Shown: positions 23,839-33,164, counted from the first letter of the stretch. The stretch: 34,347 nt of DNA from Bacteroides caecigallinarum (GCF_021530995.1 NZ_JADYTF010000025.1:1-34347); one strand, 5' to 3'. Made by a program: numbers and translations. The notes: generated from the letters alone by a model not told the origin.

Positions 23839-26800
23839 CTATGAGTTTTGTTCCAGAAACTTACTTGGTGATATACCAAATTGTTTCTTGAACAATATAC
23901 TGAAATATTTAGAATTCACAAATCCAGTTTCAGCGGCTACATCTGCCACAGGCTTTCCTTGTTTCAACAGTTCTGCCGCTCTCTGAAGACGAATCAGACG
24001 TATGAAATCCTGTGGAGCCTTTCCTGTAAGCGATTTTAAACGGTTGTAGAACAAGGTACGGCTCATAGCCATTTCCTGGCACAATTGGTTAATATTAAAT
24101 TCTTCATCATCCATATTATCCATGACGAGTTGTGTTGCATGCTTGATAAAATTCAAATCATCCTCTGATACCGGTACAGCATCATTCTGAACATTGCCAC
24201 CGTCTGTTTGCCTTATTTCGTCCTTACTGTTCAAAGTATCAATGGCAACAGTTTCATTTTTCTCTATTTGTGCCACCACATTTTTCAGAACATATTCACG
24301 AAGATGATTTCTGGTTTCGAGAATACTATGAACCTTCAATCTTAAAATTTCTGCACTGAAAGGTTTAGGAATATAGTCGTCCGCTCCACTTTTCAGACCG
24401 TTAACCATGGCGTCATGGGTTACTTTGGCAGTAAGCAATATAAACGGTATACCGGATGTTTGGGGATTTTCCTTTACTATACGACAAAGCTCGTCACCCT
24501 GTATACCAGGCATCATAACATCCGACAAAATAAGATCCGGATATTCTTCTGACAAACATTCCAAGGCCTTACTTCCATCAGAAACATCTATAACCCGATA
24601 ATCATGCTCGAAAATCTTCCTTAAATAACAACGTAGCTCATCATTATCCTCGACTATAAGCAATGTATCCAAAGATTCTTTAATATTTTCAGAATCATCA
24701 CCAATATACTCAGTTCTATTTTCTATAACCGGAGATATCTGTTTATGTATAACATTATTATCAAAAGAAGAATCAATATCAGCCTTGCGTAACGTAACAT
24801 AGAACGTACTGCCCTTGTTTACTTCAGACTTGTATGAAATTCTTCCATGCATCATATTCACCAAACGCTGAACCTGCAACAATCCGAATCCTGTACCGGG
24901 TTCGTTTGTCTGCCTTGCATTAACAGCACGATAAACATTCTTGAACAGCTGTCTGCCGGCATCAGCCGGAATGCCAATACCTGTGTCTTGAATCTCTATA
25001 ACTACATTCTTCTTATCAGATAAAAGCGACAGGCTAATTGTCCCATTTGCCAATGTATATTTGCAAGCATTCGAAATAAGATTGTCAAGCAACATTTCCA
25101 TCATCTGCTCATCTGCCATTGCAAACACATCATGTTCAGGCAAAGACATCTTTATATGCAATTGTTTCTTATCACAATATGACTGGAAGCTTACACATTC
25201 CTTCACTAACAAATCGTTGATATTTATAGGTTTAAGAGTTACATTTTTCTTATTTGTATCTATTTTCTCAAACTCAAGCAATTGACTTACAAGCGTATGT
25301 AGTTTACGTGTATTATTACGCGCTGTTTCCAACAAGTAACTTACATCATCCGAAAGGTCTTTTTCCTTACTAAGATCTTCCAAAGGAGCCATAATAAGTG
25401 TTACAGGAGTCCGTATATCGTGTGCTGTCTCTACAAAGAACTTTATTTTGTCCTCATTATGCCTTTTCTGAAGCTGATTACTCTTATATCTAAGTATGAA
25501 ATAAAATATACCGAGAACTAAAGACAAATATATTATCCATGCATACCATGAATTCCACCACGGCTGATTGATGTTTATTGAAAGTGAATCTTCTGAAATG
25601 ATTTCTCCGTTACTTTTTCTTAAACTTCTGACTTTCAAGGTATACATTCCCGGAGAAACATTAGTATATCTGACAGTTCCATTCGAATACACCGCACTCC
25701 ATGATTTTTCATACCCTTCAAGAATATACTGATAAGCTATATCATGCTGAAAACGATAATTTATTGACTCAAAAGTAACAGAAAATGAATTATAACTGTA
25801 ATCAAGATCAACCTTCTTATCCATGAGCATTGCATAAATGGACGGACGCATCTGTATTTCCTTCTCGGGAGAAATATACTCCAATTTTAAATCTGTTATC
25901 CTGACAGGTGCGTCGTATTCCTCATCAGCCATCGCATCAGGAGTTATAAAAATAGCCCCATAAGTACTTCCATAAGCAAACCTACCATCAGAAAGTTTGA
26001 TACATGCCGATTTGTTATATGTCTTATCTGTATCATGAATATAATTCAGATTTGAAACCTTCAGGGCATTTACAACGGCAAGACCTTTACCTGTGCTTGC
26101 CCAAATACGCCCTTTATTATCACGTTGTAAGCTATATATGTCATCGGACAGCAAGCCTTCTTTAGTAGTAATGGTCTTTACATCACCTGAATTCATATCA
26201 TACAGATTCAGTCCACCTCCTTCCGTGCCAAGCCATACAGTACCGTCACCATTAAACAACATTGAAATGATATAAGCACTGACATTCTTATCATTGAACT
26301 CACTGGTTGTGGCATAACGTCTGAACTGAGATGTATATTTTTCTACAATACAAAAACCATTTACTGTAGCAACGGCCATTCTCAAAGAATCAACTTCTTC
26401 TATGGAATGAACCCAGTTTATATCAAACTCATTTTTACGTTTTCCTTGTTTGTCGGCTATAATTAAATTTCCGTCAAGTCCTCCAATCCAAAGATCTCCG
26501 TCCTTGTCCTCCTTCACCGAGAAAATATAATTTGTAGTAAGTGCTCCCAGCTTTTGGGTAAGATGTCTTATCACACGCCCGTCTTTATCTATCAGATACA
26601 AACCGTCTCCATAAGTTCCAGCCCAAATATTTCCATCGCCTGAACTACATAAATCTACTATTACAATAGATTTTAATATATGTTTCCAACGATGATCTGA
26701 CTTATTCCTAATACTTATACCATCATCCGTGGCAAACCACAAATCATAATTTATATTCTCTTCTATATCATTCACATTATTATTTACCAACGACTGCGGA

Positions 26801-27834
26801 TTTCCCCGTTCATGTGTCATTATATTGATAGGATACTTCAAAGAAATAGCCACAGACACTCCACCAGTGTAACTACCTATCCATATATTATCCTGAAAGT
26901 CTTTAGTTACGGTATAGATTCCATTGCCACGTAAAAAGAACTCTCCACTATCCTCTGTATTTACAAACAACTTTGTTTCTGAGGTCTGTTTGTCCACAAA
27001 ATATACTCCGCCACCGTCTATTCCAACAAGTATTCTGTTATTGTCATAAGGAGTAATGGCGCGAATAGGATTTAAAAAAGACAGATGTTGACCTTTTATA
27101 CGATGCAATGAATAATTTCCGAGATCCAGAGTCCACAATCCGCTGTTGAACGTACCAATCCACAACTTATTTTCAGACTTATCTATATAAAGAGTTTGTA
27201 CATTTTTATCTTCAACAAGTTGATTTGAAACAGAATCTTCCCTACATGATAAACGAAAAACTCCATTCGATGTACCAACAAATAAAGAATCACACAAACA
27301 TGCTATGTCATTTATATAATTGTCTTCTAAAACGCAACATAAAGCACCGTCTGACTTTTTCGAATATAATCCTCTACTCAATCCAAACCAAAGCGTTCCA
27401 TTTTCATCAGAAAATATTTTATTAAGAATAATTTCCCCCTCAATATACTCACCCAAAAACAAATATAATTCAAAGCTGTCCGTATTCGGTTGATATTTAT
27501 ATATTCTCCCTGTATGATCGTATGCCAAAAGTCCCAGTTTATTATCAAAATTAAGCCTGATTATTCTCCCTGCCAAATCACCATAATAGTAATTGGCAGA
27601 CAATGAATAATTTTTTACTGTACGACCATTATATCTGTCCACTCCAGTTCTAGTTGAAATCCACATCACATTGTCATTATCCTCAACTATCGAGAATACT
27701 CTTTCGCTACTCAATCCATCAGTGCGCCCGATGTGACGAACACTAAACATACCGTCAAACGATTCGGCATATAAAGCATAAACAGACAACACAAAAGATA
27801 TGACTAATAAGATATATTTTAAATTTATCTTCAT
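23839..27834 (-). CDS. Hybrid two-component system (HTCS) regulator of the PUL
   Basis: The 1,331-residue protein has a signal peptide, then a periplasmic sensor of Reg_prop/beta-propeller repeats (about 30-640) and a Y_Y_Y domain (about 690-757). One membrane span follows (about 763-785). The kinase has His805 in VETAHDIRTPVTLI, an N-box around N919 (LLDNLISNACKYT) and G-boxes (DTGIGI, GTGFGLLQ). The receiver is at about 1056-1175 with D1105 in LILSDVMMPG. A C-terminal AraC-type HTH (about 1245-1328) carries the DNA-binding helices. It senses a breakdown oligosaccharide directly in the periplasm and activates the adjacent GH16-SusC operon. It has its own promoter and terminator. Confidence 0.97.
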   Translation of the reverse strand: MKINLKYILLVISFVLSVYALYAESFDGMFSVRHIGRTDGLSSERVFSIVEDNDNVMWISTRTGVDRYNGRTVKNYSLSANYYYGDLAGRIIRLNFDNKLGLLAYDHTGRIYKYQPNTDSFELYLFLGEYIEGEIILNKIFSDENGTLWFGLSRGLYSKKSDGALCCVLEDNYINDIACLCDSLFVGTSNGVFRLSCREDSVSNQLVEDKNVQTLYIDKSENKLWIGTFNSGLWTLDLGNYSLHRIKGQHLSFLNPIRAITPYDNNRILVGIDGGGVYFVDKQTSETKLFVNTEDSGEFFLRGNGIYTVTKDFQDNIWIGSYTGGVSVAISLKYPINIMTHERGNPQSLVNNNVNDIEENINYDLWFATDDGISIRNKSDHRWKHILKSIVIVDLCSSGDGNIWAGTYGDGLYLIDKDGRVIRHLTQKLGALTTNYIFSVKEDKDGDLWIGGLDGNLIIADKQGKRKNEFDINWVHSIEEVDSLRMAVATVNGFCIVEKYTSQFRRYATTSEFNDKNVSAYIISMLFNGDGTVWLGTEGGGLNLYDMNSGDVKTITTKEGLLSDDIYSLQRDNKGRIWASTGKGLAVVNALKVSNLNYIHDTDKTYNKSACIKLSDGRFAYGSTYGAIFITPDAMADEEYDAPVRITDLKLEYISPEKEIQMRPSIYAMLMDKKVDLDYSYNSFSVTFESINYRFQHDIAYQYILEGYEKSWSAVYSNGTVRYTNVSPGMYTLKVRSLRKSNGEIISEDSLSININQPWWNSWYAWIIYLSLVLGIFYFILRYKSNQLQKRHNEDKIKFFVETAHDIRTPVTLIMAPLEDLSKEKDLSDDVSYLLETARNNTRKLHTLVSQLLEFEKIDTNKKNVTLKPININDLLVKECVSFQSYCDKKQLHIKMSLPEHDVFAMADEQMMEMLLDNLISNACKYTLANGTISLSLLSDKKNVVIEIQDTGIGIPADAGRQLFKNVYRAVNARQTNEPGTGFGLLQVQRLVNMMHGRISYKSEVNKGSTFYVTLRKADIDSSFDNNVIHKQISPVIENRTEYIGDDSENIKESLDTLLIVEDNDELRCYLRKIFEHDYRVIDVSDGSKALECLSEEYPDLILSDVMMPGIQGDELCRIVKENPQTSGIPFILLTAKVTHDAMVNGLKSGADDYIPKPFSAEILRLKVHSILETRNHLREYVLKNVVAQIEKNETVAIDTLNSKDEIRQTDGGNVQNDAVPVSEDDLNFIKHATQLVMDNMDDEEFNINQLCQEMAMSRTLFYNRLKSLTGKAPQDFIRLIRLQRAAELLKQGKPVADVAAETGFVNSKYFSILFKKQFGISPSKFLEQNS

Positions 27835-27888
27835 ATATTAAATCAACGGACACTTACATCCTTAAATTTCACAAAGGCTAATATGATA

Positions 27889-27896
27889 CAAATATA
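27889..27896 (-). promoter_or_regulatory. -7 box for the HTCS gene
   Basis: On the minus strand TATATTTG matches TAnnTTTG, about 55 bp before the HTCS ATG. A TTTG lies only 12 bp upstream instead of about 19, so the -33 contact is poor. Low constitutive expression is plausible for a sensor. Confidence 0.45.
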
Positions 27897-28066
27897 GCGA
27901 AAATATATCAAATACTATATTTAGTTAACCTATTTCTAACATTATCTGAGAAAGCATCAAATGCTACAGACAGTTACAGGCCAATATTATTACCTAATTT
28001 AAAGACATACAGACTACATTAAAATATTGTTTAAACCGTATTATATATTCCAATATACACAATTGC

Positions 28067-28112
28067 GCCTGATGAATACAGGTGAACTTAGTTCACTTTA
28101 TTTTCATCAGGC
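28067..28112. repeat. Nested hairpin between the DUF1015 and HTCS genes
   Basis: GCCTGATGAA (28067-28076) pairs with TTCATCAGGC (28103-28112). Inside it, GTGAAC (28082-28087) pairs with GTTCAC (28091-28096) around TTA. It lies 35-80 bp past the DUF1015 stop but lacks a U-tract. It probably acts as a 3'-end structure; the flanking 27897-28146 region otherwise shows nothing recognisable. Confidence 0.5.
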
Positions 28113-28146
28113 CCAAACAAATATCAATAAAATAAAAATACTGGCA

Positions 28147-29394
28147 TCATTCCAACTTATGTATAATCAATCCCGAACGAAGCTTAGGCTCGAACCATGT
28201 AGTCTTCGGCGGCATGATATTTCCCGTATCGGCAATGTCCATCAACTGTTTCATTGATACCGGATACAGTGCCAGAGCCAGAGCCATTTCACCACTGTCC
28301 ACTCTGCGTTTCAGTTCTTCCAGCCCGCGGATTCCACCAACGAAATCAATCCTCTTGTCCGAACGCAAATCCTTGATGTCAAGTATTTCGTCAAGAATGA
28401 GATTAGAAGATATTGTCACGTCAAGCACTCCTATCGGATCGTTATCATCGTATGTACCGGGTTTTGCAGTAAGACTGTACCACTTTCCGGCAAGATACAA
28501 TGAAAAATTATGAAGTGATGAAGGCTTATAGATACTTTCGCCTTTTTCTTCGACGATGAAATCTTTCTCCAATGCTTTCAGGAACTGTTCGGCAGTCAGA
28601 CCGTTCAAATCCTTTACCACACGGTTGTAATCAATAATAGTCAATTGAGATGCAGGGAAACATACAGCCATGAAGTAATTGTATTCTTCATCGCCCTTGT
28701 GATTTGGATTTTGGGCTGCTTTTTCGGCACCTACCAATGCTGCTGCGGCGCTTCTATGATGACCGTCGGCTATATACAGAGCCGGCATATCAGCAAACAA
28801 AGCAGTAATCCTGTCTATATCGTCCTTTTCATCAATAACCCATAATGTATGACCGAATCCGTCGCCCGGAGCTATGAAATCATACTCCGGCTCACGTGCT
28901 GTATATTTAGCGACAATGGAATCAAGTTCGGCATTATCTGGATATGCAAAGAATACAGGCTCGATGTTCGCATTGTTCACACGGACATGCTTCATACGGT
29001 CCTCTTCCTTGTCGCGGCGTGTAAGCTCATGCTTCTTTATTACGCCATTCATATAGTCAGGCACGTATGCGCCCACAACAAGACCATACTGAGTCTTTCC
29101 GTTCATGGTCTGTGCATATACATAATAGTTTTCTTTATCGTCCTGCACCAGCCATCCCTTTTCCTGGAACATCTTGAAATTCTCAACGGCTTTGTCATAT
29201 ACAGCTAAATCATGCTCGTCAGTTCCAACCGGGAAATCTATTTCCGGCTTGATGATATGGTATAATGACTTTTCATTACCCTTAGCCTCTTCACGCGCCT
29301 CTTCTGAATTCAATACATCGTATGGTCGGGAAGCCACTTCCTCTACCATTGATTTAGGTGGGCGTACGCCCTTGAAAGGTTTAATTACAGCCAT
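28147..29394 (-). CDS. DUF1015 protein of the serine cluster (candidate serine/phosphoserine enzyme)
   Basis: The 415-residue protein starts at the ATG at 29394 (MAVIKPFKGV); a longer version would need TTG. DUF1015 signatures are the N-terminal KPFKGVRPP and VASRPYDVLNSEEAR, the middle KKHELTRRDKEEDRM, and ALYIADGHHRSAAA with DGHHR at about 210-214. DGHHR-type motifs also mark the ParB/sulfiredoxin-fold free-serine kinases (SerK, SbnI), so a nucleotide-using role with serine is plausible. It follows serA by 12 bp, and the serC-serA-DUF1015 order is common in Bacteroidales. No serB (phosphoserine phosphatase) is in the cluster. The enzymatic role is inferred, not shown. The protein is soluble, with no signal peptide. 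Confidence 0.85.
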   Translation of the reverse strand: MAVIKPFKGVRPPKSMVEEVASRPYDVLNSEEAREEAKGNEKSLYHIIKPEIDFPVGTDEHDLAVYDKAVENFKMFQEKGWLVQDDKENYYVYAQTMNGKTQYGLVVGAYVPDYMNGVIKKHELTRRDKEEDRMKHVRVNNANIEPVFFAYPDNAELDSIVAKYTAREPEYDFIAPGDGFGHTLWVIDEKDDIDRITALFADMPALYIADGHHRSAAAALVGAEKAAQNPNHKGDEEYNYFMAVCFPASQLTIIDYNRVVKDLNGLTAEQFLKALEKDFIVEEKGESIYKPSSLHNFSLYLAGKWYSLTAKPGTYDDNDPIGVLDVTISSNLILDEILDIKDLRSDKRIDFVGGIRGLEELKRRVDSGEMALALALYPVSMKQLMDIADTGNIMPPKTTWFEPKLRSGLIIHKLE

Positions 29395-29406
29395 AGGCAA
29401 TGATTT

Positions 29407-30327
29407 TTATTTGTTTACACGGAATTTCTCGCAACCATCCTTGAAGTAAGCCACAATCTGCTTTGCAGCGGCAATACCTGCATTGATATTAGCCTCGGCA
29501 GTCTGTGCACCCATTTTCTTAGGAGTAGAGAAATATCTGCCGGCACATTTAGCGGCAAACTCTTCATTCTTTTCAGGCATGATGTCTGTTACATACTTCA
29601 AGTCCTGACGTTCTTCCATCAGTTTCAGAAGTCCTTCTTCGTCGATAACTTCCTTTCTTGCGGTATTGACAAGCAAACCGTTCTTTGGCATCAAGTTCAC
29701 CATATCGTAATTGATTGATTTGCGTGTTTCAGGAGTTGCAGGAATATGAAGAGAAACTACGTCACAATTCTTGTAAAGTTCTTCGGCTGAATCCACAGGA
29801 GTAACACCATCAGCCTTGATAGCTTCCTTAGGACAGAAAGCATCGTAAGCATAAATATCCATTCCGATACCTTTGGCGATACGGGCTACATTACGTCCCA
29901 CGTTACCGTATGCATGAATACCAAGTTTCTTGCCCATAAGTTCTGTACCAGCCTTACCGTTATAGAAATTACGGACAGCCATAATCATCATACCGAAAGC
30001 AAGTTCTGCCACAGCGTTTGAGTTCTGTCCCGGAGTATTCATCACGCATACTCCATGAGCCGTAGCCTCAGCCAAATCAACATTGTCATATCCGGCACCT
30101 GCACGGACTACAATCTTCAGTTCTTTGGCAGCGTCAAGCACTTCCTTATCCACAATATCGCTTCGAATAATAATGGCGTTTACATCTTTTACGGCATCCA
30201 GTAATTGAGCCTTCTCTATATATTTCTCAAGCAATACAAGTTCATAACCTGCTGCTTCTATTTCCTTACGAATACCATCCACAGCAACCTTGGCGAATGG
30301 TTTTTCTGTTGCAATCAAGACTTTCAT
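29407..30327 (-). CDS. serA: D-3-phosphoglycerate dehydrogenase (short, ACT-less, lysine-type)
   Basis: The 306-residue protein contains only the two catalytic domains and no C-terminal ACT regulatory domain. It is soluble. The substrate loop reads RAGAGYDNVDLAEA, and the NAD-binding fold has GIHAYGNVGRN (about 136-146). The catalytic Arg is in VNTARKEVID (R224), and a Glu follows near 252. The usual catalytic His of TPHIGAST is replaced by lysine (STPKKMGAQT, K270/K271), as in the type IIIK enzymes such as that of Entamoeba. It oxidises 3-phosphoglycerate to 3-phosphohydroxypyruvate, the first step of serine synthesis. It lies between serC and DUF1015, with a terminator-like hairpin just upstream. 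Confidence 0.93.
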   Translation of the reverse strand: MKVLIATEKPFAKVAVDGIRKEIEAAGYELVLLEKYIEKAQLLDAVKDVNAIIIRSDIVDKEVLDAAKELKIVVRAGAGYDNVDLAEATAHGVCVMNTPGQNSNAVAELAFGMMIMAVRNFYNGKAGTELMGKKLGIHAYGNVGRNVARIAKGIGMDIYAYDAFCPKEAIKADGVTPVDSAEELYKNCDVVSLHIPATPETRKSINYDMVNLMPKNGLLVNTARKEVIDEEGLLKLMEERQDLKYVTDIMPEKNEEFAAKCAGRYFSTPKKMGAQTAEANINAGIAAAKQIVAYFKDGCEKFRVNK

Positions 30328-30361
30328 GTGTAGTAAAATTTAAGTGATATAAAGATAAAAA

Positions 30362-30392
30362 GGACGTGAAAAGAGAAGTCTCCGTCACGTCC
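30362..30392 (-). terminator. Terminator-like hairpin between serC and serA
   Basis: GGACGTGA (30362-30369) pairs perfectly with TCACGTCC (30385-30392) around a 15-base loop. On the minus strand it is followed by TTTTTATC. It lies 22 bp after the serC stop and would reduce, not abolish, expression of serA and DUF1015 from the serC promoter. Confidence 0.7.
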
Positions 30393-30413
30393 CTATTTGA
30401 TAATTAATACGGA

Positions 30414-31484
30414 TTAATGCAATTTTTCAAATTCCTGCATGCACTCGATAAGAGCCTTAACGCTTTCCAATGGCATAGCATTATAGCATGAAGCACGGAA
30501 TCCGCCTACTGAACGGTGACCTTTGATACCCACCATACCACGTTCGGTAGCAAACTTCAGGAAGTCGGCTTCCAAATCCTTGTATTCATCGGCCATTACG
30601 AAACAGATGTTCATCAGTGAGCGGTCTTCTTTCACAGTCACTGTACCGCGGAACAATTTGTTGCGGTCAATTTCAGCATAAAGCAACTCAGCACGTTCCT
30701 TAGCTCTGCGCTGCATTTCTTCCACACCACCCTGAGCTTTGATCCATCTCAAAGTCTGCAATGCAGCATAGATGGGCACTACAGGAGGAGTATTGAACAT
30801 TGAACCCTTATCAACGTGTGTCTTATAGTCAAGCATTGTAGGGATATGACGTGTAACCTTGCCAAGCGCTTCATCTTTCACAATTACGAAAGTAACACCC
30901 GCAGGAGCCAGATTTTTCTGAGCACCGCCATAGATACAGATGTATTTTGAAACATCGATAGGACGTGAGAAAATATCAGATGACATATCCGCAATCAAAG
31001 GAACATTCACTTCAGGATCTGAATGCAATTCTGTTCCATAGATAGTATTGTTGGTGGTAATATGGAAATATTCCGCATCTTCAGGAATTACATAATCCTT
31101 AGGAATATATGTATATCCGTCTTTCTCTGATGAAGCGACTTCCACTGCTTCACCGAAAGCTTTTGCTTCTTTCAAAGCTTTCTTAGCCCAAGTACCTGTG
31201 TTAAGATAAGCAGCTTTCTTTTCAAGGAAGTTATATGGAACCATACAGAATTCAAGGCTTGCACCGCCACCAAGGAATATCACTGAGTACCCTTCCGGGA
31301 TATTTAATATCTCTTTAAACAAAGCAACTGCTTCGTCCACTACCGGCTGAAAGTCTTTTGCGCGATGACTGATTTCCATCAACGAAAGTCCAGAGCCATT
31401 AAAATCCAATATAGCTTGTGCTGTTTTCTCTATTACTTCGCGAGGCAAAATAGATGGTCCCGCATTAAAATTATGTTTTTTCAT
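30414..31484 (-). CDS. serC: Phosphoserine aminotransferase
   Basis: The 356-residue protein is full length for SerC. It begins [20 protein letters not shown], the usual N-terminal substrate region. The middle [13 protein letters not shown] and GGGASLEF form the phosphate/PLP-binding loops. The PLP-binding lysine is K190 in [13 protein letters not shown]. The C-terminal [15 protein letters not shown] is the conserved substrate-binding end. It transaminates 3-phosphohydroxypyruvate to O-phosphoserine in the cytoplasm using PLP. It has its own promoter and is followed by serA and DUF1015. Confidence 0.98.
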   Translation of the reverse strand: MKKHNFNAGPSILPREVIEKTAQAILDFNGSGLSLMEISHRAKDFQPVVDEAVALFKEILNIPEGYSVIFLGGGASLEFCMVPYNFLEKKAAYLNTGTWAKKALKEAKAFGEAVEVASSEKDGYTYIPKDYVIPEDAEYFHITTNNTIYGTELHSDPEVNVPLIADMSSDIFSRPIDVSKYICIYGGAQKNLAPAGVTFVIVKDEALGKVTRHIPTMLDYKTHVDKGSMFNTPPVVPIYAALQTLRWIKAQGGVEEMQRRAKERAELLYAEIDRNKLFRGTVTVKEDRSLMNICFVMADEYKDLEADFLKFATERGMVGIKGHRSVGGFRASCYNAMPLESVKALIECMQEFEKLH

Positions 31485-31533
31485 TTGGCAGTTGTTTAAT
31501 TGGTTTTACATATATTTTAATATCTAACGATTG

Positions 31534-31565
31534 CGAATTTATGTATTTATTTCCACACAACCAAA
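31534..31565 (-). promoter_or_regulatory. Promoter of the serC-serA-DUF1015 cluster
   Basis: On the minus strand TTTG (plus 31562-31565), a 20-bp spacer and TAAATTCG (plus 31534-31541) fit the Bacteroides promoter with one mismatch in the -7 box. The transcript would start about 40 bases upstream of the serC ATG. Confidence 0.6.
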
Positions 31566-31741
31566 CTTTAATATAATAAAATTACACCTACAAATGAAAA
31601 AATCTTTCATTTTACGATGTTAAGCATAATTTCACTATCATTTTGACACATAACTATTATACCGTGGTGTATTTTGTGAAACCAACCATAGCAAATTGAG
31701 ACAGTGACCTGTCATTCTGTATGTAATCTGACACAAAGATA

Positions 31742-33058
31742 TCATTTTGCCAGTTCTATCAAAGTTTTTACCCCCTTAATCTTTTCATTTTGTATCAACT
31801 TTAACGTTTGTTGGCTCTTTTTTCTAGATATAGCCACAAAAGCATAATGGTCCTTAACGTCAACCTTGCCCACATCGTCTTTATTAAGCCCACCTTTCTT
31901 GAACAGGAAACCTACGATATCTATCTTGTTTATCTTGTCTTTTTTACCCTTACCAATATATAAGGTGACAAACTCCGGCTTCGAAGGTTTAGGCGTAATA
32001 TCAGGTAGAATAAATGCATCAATATCGGTAGGAAGATAATCAGGAACTTTCTCTTCAGAATACATAATAATATATGCACTACCTTCGGCATCCCATCTTG
32101 CAGTACGTCCGTTTCGGTGTATAAACCCATCTTCAGCTATAGGCAGATGATAGTGGACTACATTCTTTATACCCGAGATATCAAGTCCGCGAGCAGCAAG
32201 ATCAGTTGAGATAAATATATTACAACTGCCGTTCCTGAACTTATAAAGCGCTCTCTCGCGGTCGTCCTGATCCATCCCACCGTGAAAAATTTCGCAATAA
32301 ACCTTCATTGAATGCAGATACTTGCCTACCCTGTCCACACTCTCGCGATGATTGCAGAACACAAGTGTCTGTTCCGATCCTAAATTACACACCAATTTAT
32401 ATAATGTCTCCAGTTTGTCCTTTACCGGCGATTCTACCTTATATAAATGAAGTCTGTCCGACAATTGCTCATCCGCATTCAGAAAATTCAGCCTTACACT
32501 CTTGTTTACTCCAGTAAAATGTGGTATCTCTTCGGCATCAGTAGCAGAAAGAAGGAACCTCCTGCGCAGATTAGGCAACTTGCCTATCACATCTGCCATT
32601 TCCTCCTGGAATCCGAATTCCAGACATTTGTCGAACTCATCAATAACAAGTACACGCACTGTAGAGGCATCTATATTACCTTTTCCAAGATGGTCATTCA
32701 TACGTCCCGGTGTACCGATAATCACGGACGGACGTATACCTTTCATTGTGCGGTGTTCGTCCATAGCCGGACGTCCTCCATAGCAACTCATTACCTGGAA
32801 GTCCGTACCCATGCCCTTGAAGACCTGTTCTATCTGCAATGCCAACTCACGCGACGGAACAAGCACTACAGCCTGTACACCCTCGGCATCCTTCTTCAAT
32901 GTCTGCACGAGCGGAATAAGATAGGCCAATGTCTTTCCGGAGCCTGTGGGCGAAAGTAGCACTATATCGTTTCCTTCCTTATAAGCATCTACAGCTGCCT
33001 GCTGCATAGCGTTCAACTCTTCTATTTTCAGATTATTCAGTATTGTACGGATATCCAT
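31742..33058 (-). CDS. DEAD-box RNA helicase with a DbpA-like C-terminal RNA-binding domain
   Basis: The 438-residue protein has both RecA-like domains. Motif I is SPTGSGKT (about 36-43), Ia is PSRELA, Ib is GTPGR, and motif II is DEFD in place of DEAD. Motif III is SAT, and motif VI is HRNGRTARW, where the usual second Gly of HRxGRTGR is Ala. A C-terminal 70-residue domain (FVTLYIGKGKKDKINKIDIV) is the RRM-like DbpA RNA-binding domain, which in E. coli DbpA targets 23S rRNA hairpin 92. A role in ribosome assembly is therefore likely. It has its own promoter, divergent from the kinase gene. Confidence 0.93.
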   Translation of the reverse strand: MDIRTILNNLKIEELNAMQQAAVDAYKEGNDIVLLSPTGSGKTLAYLIPLVQTLKKDAEGVQAVVLVPSRELALQIEQVFKGMGTDFQVMSCYGGRPAMDEHRTMKGIRPSVIIGTPGRMNDHLGKGNIDASTVRVLVIDEFDKCLEFGFQEEMADVIGKLPNLRRRFLLSATDAEEIPHFTGVNKSVRLNFLNADEQLSDRLHLYKVESPVKDKLETLYKLVCNLGSEQTLVFCNHRESVDRVGKYLHSMKVYCEIFHGGMDQDDRERALYKFRNGSCNIFISTDLAARGLDISGIKNVVHYHLPIAEDGFIHRNGRTARWDAEGSAYIIMYSEEKVPDYLPTDIDAFILPDITPKPSKPEFVTLYIGKGKKDKINKIDIVGFLFKKGGLNKDDVGKVDVKDHYAFVAISRKKSQQTLKLIQNEKIKGVKTLIELAK

Positions 33059-33085
33059 ATATTGTAATGATTTAATGTGTTAATG

Positions 33086-33093
33086 CAAAAATA
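33086..33093 (-). promoter_or_regulatory. -7 box for the helicase gene
   Basis: On the minus strand TATTTTTG fits TAnnTTTG, 27 bp before the ATG. The 106-bp divergent gap is shared with the plus-strand promoter at 33112-33143. No clear -33 TTTG at normal distance is seen. Confidence 0.45.
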
Positions 33094-33111
33094 CGAAAAT
33101 TATGCAAAATA

Positions 33112-33143
33112 TTTGTCTCGTACCCAAAAAGTGACGTACTTTG
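33112..33143 (+). promoter_or_regulatory. Promoter for the pyridoxamine kinase-like gene
   Basis: TTTG (33112-33115), a 20-bp spacer and GTACTTTG (33136-33143) give a good -33 and spacing, with two mismatches in the -7 box. The transcript would start near 33150, about 15 bases before the ATG at 33165, which supports that upstream start. Confidence 0.5.
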
Positions 33144-33164
33144 CAACGATAATCATAAAGATAT

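Noticed and set aside
14005-27834. Novel system in the PUL beyond known Sus-type loci
   Set aside because: All six genes fall in well-known PUL families with intact key residues; only order and substrate detail are of interest.
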